Assembly (NCBI GenBank): GCA_030602935.1
Contig: JAUVYU010000038.1
Location: 1-6,791, forward strand
Source: Candidatus Bathyarchaeota archaeon
GTDB taxonomy: Archaea; Thermoproteota; Bathyarchaeia; TCS64
Length of the DNA: 6,791 bases
Direction of reading: 5' to 3'
Shown here: positions 5,076 through 6,791 of the stretch, piece by piece
Numbering within the stretch: the stretch's first letter is position 1
Layout: each line of letters starts with the position of its first letter
Made by a program: the position numbers and the translations under genes
Notes under the pieces: model-generated
What the model was told of the DNA's origin: nothing
Database searches by the model: none
What the model saw: only the letters and a program-made list of their open reading frames with translations

Positions 5076-5615
5076 TTACACGACGTATTTGAATGAATCC
5101 GCGGTGCCTGCAGTCTCGCTCTTGGTCTTAATACTTATCATGTCCCCGGGCTCAGCCCCCAAGATTATCGAGACTGGGTCTGACGCCTTGACCCAGGGGA
5201 ACTGATATGGCTGGGCATGGAATTTCTCCACGAGCTTTTGTTTCTTCTCATCGCTCACTATCTCGGCCTTGGAGACCATCTCGTGATCGAAGATGTCGAA
5301 GACGGGTAGCGTCGAAGGAATAAGTTCAACCTTCACCTTCGGGGCGGAGCTTTTCGCGGAGTAGGTGTACTTCCCGCTCCCTACCATTATGCCTTTATCG
5401 GCGCCTGTCTTTTCCACGAGGTCCCTAAGGTCCCGGACATAGGCGATACCTATGGTCTTCTGGTTGATTAGGCAGAGCATCACGAACGTTTGCTCGCCCC
5501 TGGAGAGGTAATATGTGATGTTATCTCCCTCCCTCTCCTCTTTATCGATCTTTAGGTTCCTGTACTTGAGGATGAGGGCGGCACGCTTCTCTTCAACGGT
5601 TTTCTCCTTGCTCAT
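5076..5615 (-). CDS. rpoH: RNA polymerase subunit RpoH/Rpb5, long form with N-terminal jaw-like domain
   Basis: The C-terminal ~76 residues (from about 104) are the archaeal RpoH / eukaryotic Rpb5 assembly domain: FDHEMVSK (usually DHELVPKH), an acidic helix, FPWVKASDPV at 139-148, ILGAEPGDMISI at 151-162, and KSETAGTADSFKYVV to the end. This domain binds the largest subunit at the lower jaw of polymerase. Archaeal RpoH usually stops there (75-85 residues); this protein has 179. Residues 53-90 (KTIGIAYVRDLRDLVEKTG then GIMVGSGKYTYSAKSS) match the eukaryotic Rpb5 jaw ungapped over 37 residues, including the G-I/V-x4 strand and the SAK after the second strand. The eukaryotic N-terminal helices are shortened. 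No PD-(D/E)xK nuclease residues are evident, so the domain is probably structural. It begins 14 bases after rpoP; there is no rpoB beside it. The ATG has only a weak GTGAG upstream. The assignment of the C-terminal half is firm; the jaw homology is my own alignment from memory. Confidence 0.88.
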   Translation of the reverse strand: MSKEKTVEEKRAALILKYRNLKIDKEEREGDNITYYLSRGEQTFVMLCLINQKTIGIAYVRDLRDLVEKTGADKGIMVGSGKYTYSAKSSAPKVKVELIPSTLPVFDIFDHEMVSKAEIVSDEKKQKLVEKFHAQPYQFPWVKASDPVSIILGAEPGDMISIKTKSETAGTADSFKYVV

Positions 5616-5629
5616 GTCGGCTCACAATG

Positions 5630-5815
5630 TTACCTAGCCTTTATCCTCTTGACGACGGGTGCTCTCACTTTTCGGAAGATGCGGTAGCCACAGAAGGGGC
5701 AGCGGAATGAGATGTAGCGTTCAAGCTCCCTGTATTCGACACGGCGCCCGCACTTCACACACTCGTAGACTGGGCCGCCTCTGGACTCCTGCCTCTCTGC
5801 TTTTTCCTGGTCCAT
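5630..5815 (-). CDS. rpoP: RNA polymerase subunit RpoP (Rpb12 / Rpc10 family)
   Basis: This is the small zinc-ribbon subunit of RNA polymerase, which helps assemble the Rpb3/Rpb11-like (RpoD/RpoL) platform. The 61-residue protein has YECVKCGRRVEY with Cys19 and Cys22, RCPFCGYRIFRKVRAP with Cys39 and Cys42, and ends in VVKRIKAR, the family's usual basic tail. The first ~16 residues are a charged extension beyond the ordinary 45-50 residue protein. The frame is open up to a TTG at 5839, but that lies upstream of the transcription start predicted from the TATA-like box at 5860-5853. I therefore chose ATG at 5815, which has GGAGG only 2 bases before it. rpoH follows after 14 bases, so the two form a small polymerase-subunit operon. 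Confidence 0.92.
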   Translation of the reverse strand: MDQEKAERQESRGGPVYECVKCGRRVEYRELERYISFRCPFCGYRIFRKVRAPVVKRIKAR

Positions 5816-5852
5816 TTCCTCCACCGGTGCACAATACAACTTTCAAGACTTA

Positions 5853-5860
5853 CTTTAAAA
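5853..5860 (-). promoter_or_regulatory. Candidate TATA box for rpoP-rpoH
   Basis: TTTTAAAG on the minus strand overlaps the last codons of the upstream radical SAM gene. Transcription about 25 bases downstream would begin near 5830, about 15 bases before the rpoP ATG at 5815. This gives the polymerase pair its own promoter and argues against the TTG at 5839 as the start of translation. Confidence 0.45.
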
Positions 5861-6791
5861 CATAGCGTCTACAAGACGACCCTTGACTATTCTGTCTGAG
5901 ACAACTTCTTCCACAACAACCCGAAATACATCCCCAGCACGCCCTTCCACTCCCTCGACCAGTACAACCGGGCCATGGAGCATGGGATATGCAACGTGGA
6001 AACGTCTGTCTCGATCATAGGGCTCCGCTATAACAACGTCAATCTCAGTATCCAGCAAATCCTCTTTGAGTCTCCTGTTTGCCCTCCTCGCCGCATCCTG
6101 AACCCTCTTACTTTGTAGATCTCTGCTAGCCGGAGGAGCCCCAGGCTCGTTTTGGAATGCAGACATAGGCAGGGATTGGAATCGGTAGAGGATGATCCTT
6201 GAGGCACCGACTCCAACGCTGCTGTCGATGGTCTTCACCGTCTCACTTACAGTAGCTGATGTTTGACCAGGCAGACCGTGGATGAAGTATGCGTAGGGCT
6301 TCATCCCAGCGCGCCTCAGCCTTCGGATTGCAGTCAAGTTCTCCCTCGGCGTCGAAGAGCGCCCAAGACGTAAGCTGTGCTTGGCTGACCCCGTCTCGAA
6401 GCCTATATTAACGGGAGTGCCTCCCAGGTACCGTCCCAGGACCTTGGCAGCCCTCTCGGTGACTAGGCTTCCTTTAATGTTCTCGATCATAAGCGAAACT
6501 TTTCCCTGTGCAATAGCGCCCAGTTCATTAAGTCCTGAAAAAAGTGCCTCGATCACCTCATAATTCGGCTCGGGGTGTCTGGGGTTAGTTAGGGGTTGGG
6601 GCTCCACAAGGAGGTCCCTCCCGTAATCGAGGAATCCTGGTGCGCTCAGAACAAGCCTCCTCACGCCCTTGTCTATGAGATCCTGGATCTCGTTAACCAC
6701 CCTGTTCACGGATCTACTTCTAGGAGGGCCGTAGAGACTCGGAACAGAGCAGTAACCACATCCCGGTGGTATTCCATCGGGGCAGTAGTAC
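5855..6791 (-). CDS. Radical SAM protein with C-terminal TRAM-like segment, 5' end outside window
   Basis: The gene runs past the right edge: the frame is open to 6790 and has no credible start inside the window. The GTG at 6709 lies after the cluster motif and is not the start. Numbered from the edge, Cys3, Cys11 and Cys14 form YCPDGIPPGCGYC, a Cx7CxxC pattern, followed by SVPSLYGPPRSRS and, further on, GFETGSAKHSLRLGR, FIHGLPGQT and a helical tail. These are standard radical SAM barrel signatures (cluster loop, glycine-rich SAM-binding strand, late GxPGxT). The final ~60 residues (VVIAEPYDRD to GRLVDAMF) resemble a TRAM beta-barrel as in MiaB-type methylthiotransferases, suggesting an RNA or protein substrate. 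The canonical spacing is Cx3CxxC, so this family is atypical. The reaction cannot be named. It ends 39 bases before rpoP, on the same strand. Confidence 0.85.
   Translation of the reverse strand, partial: YYCPDGIPPGCGYCSVPSLYGPPRSRSVNRVVNEIQDLIDKGVRRLVLSAPGFLDYGRDLLVEPQPLTNPRHPEPNYEVIEALFSGLNELGAIAQGKVSLMIENIKGSLVTERAAKVLGRYLGGTPVNIGFETGSAKHSLRLGRSSTPRENLTAIRRLRRAGMKPYAYFIHGLPGQTSATVSETVKTIDSSVGVGASRIILYRFQSLPMSAFQNEPGAPPASRDLQSKRVQDAARRANRRLKEDLLDTEIDVVIAEPYDRDRRFHVAYPMLHGPVVLVEGVEGRAGDVFRVVVEEVVSDRIVKGRLVDAMF

Noticed and set aside
6028..6216. A 62-codon frame on the minus strand within the radical SAM gene
   Set aside because: It lies in a different frame from a well-supported CDS and shows no motif; it is a shadow.

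Overview
The window looks like a chromosomal stretch from an uncultured archaeon, most likely of the TACK / Bathyarchaeia type. The evidence is two archaeal-type RNA polymerase subunit genes (rpoP and rpoH), a four-gene ferredoxin-dependent 2-oxoacid oxidoreductase operon in the archaeal order G-D-A-B, AT-rich TATA-like boxes upstream of genes, an oligo-T terminator, and Shine-Dalgarno sites matching AGGAGGTGAT. The taxon is an inference from gene content; no rRNA or other phylogenetic marker confirms it.

Layout. Positions 1-95 hold the window edge and an oligo-T terminator on the minus strand. Positions 96-3128 (minus) are porG-porD-porA-porB, read right to left, with overlapping start and stop codons: a pyruvate (or related 2-oxoacid):ferredoxin oxidoreductase that couples acetyl-CoA and pyruvate metabolism to reduced ferredoxin. 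Positions 3207-4076 (minus) encode a long-type orotidine 5'-phosphate decarboxylase (pyrF). Positions 4077-4252 are a divergent promoter region with an inverted repeat and short direct repeats. Positions 4253-5070 (plus) carry two unassigned genes: a coiled-coil protein with a conserved-looking C-terminal domain, and an 80-residue helix-turn-helix-like protein. Converging on them with only 5 bases between is the minus-strand pair rpoP-rpoH (5076-5815). Positions 5855-6791 (minus) hold the 3' part of a radical SAM gene with a C-terminal TRAM-like segment, cut by the window edge.

The most interesting item is rpoH. Archaeal RpoH normally consists only of the roughly 75-85 residue C-terminal assembly domain of eukaryotic Rpb5. 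Here the protein has 179 residues, and its N-terminal ~100 residues align without gaps over a 37-residue stretch with the 'jaw' domain of eukaryotic Rpb5. It also sits beside rpoP rather than beside rpoB as is usual. This looks like a full-length, eukaryote-like Rpb5 in an archaeon. Secondary points are a non-canonical Cx7CxxC cluster motif in the radical SAM protein, the unassigned coiled-coil/HTH gene pair convergent with the polymerase genes, and the repeat-rich divergent promoter region. No CRISPR array, insertion sequence, tRNA or rRNA was seen.
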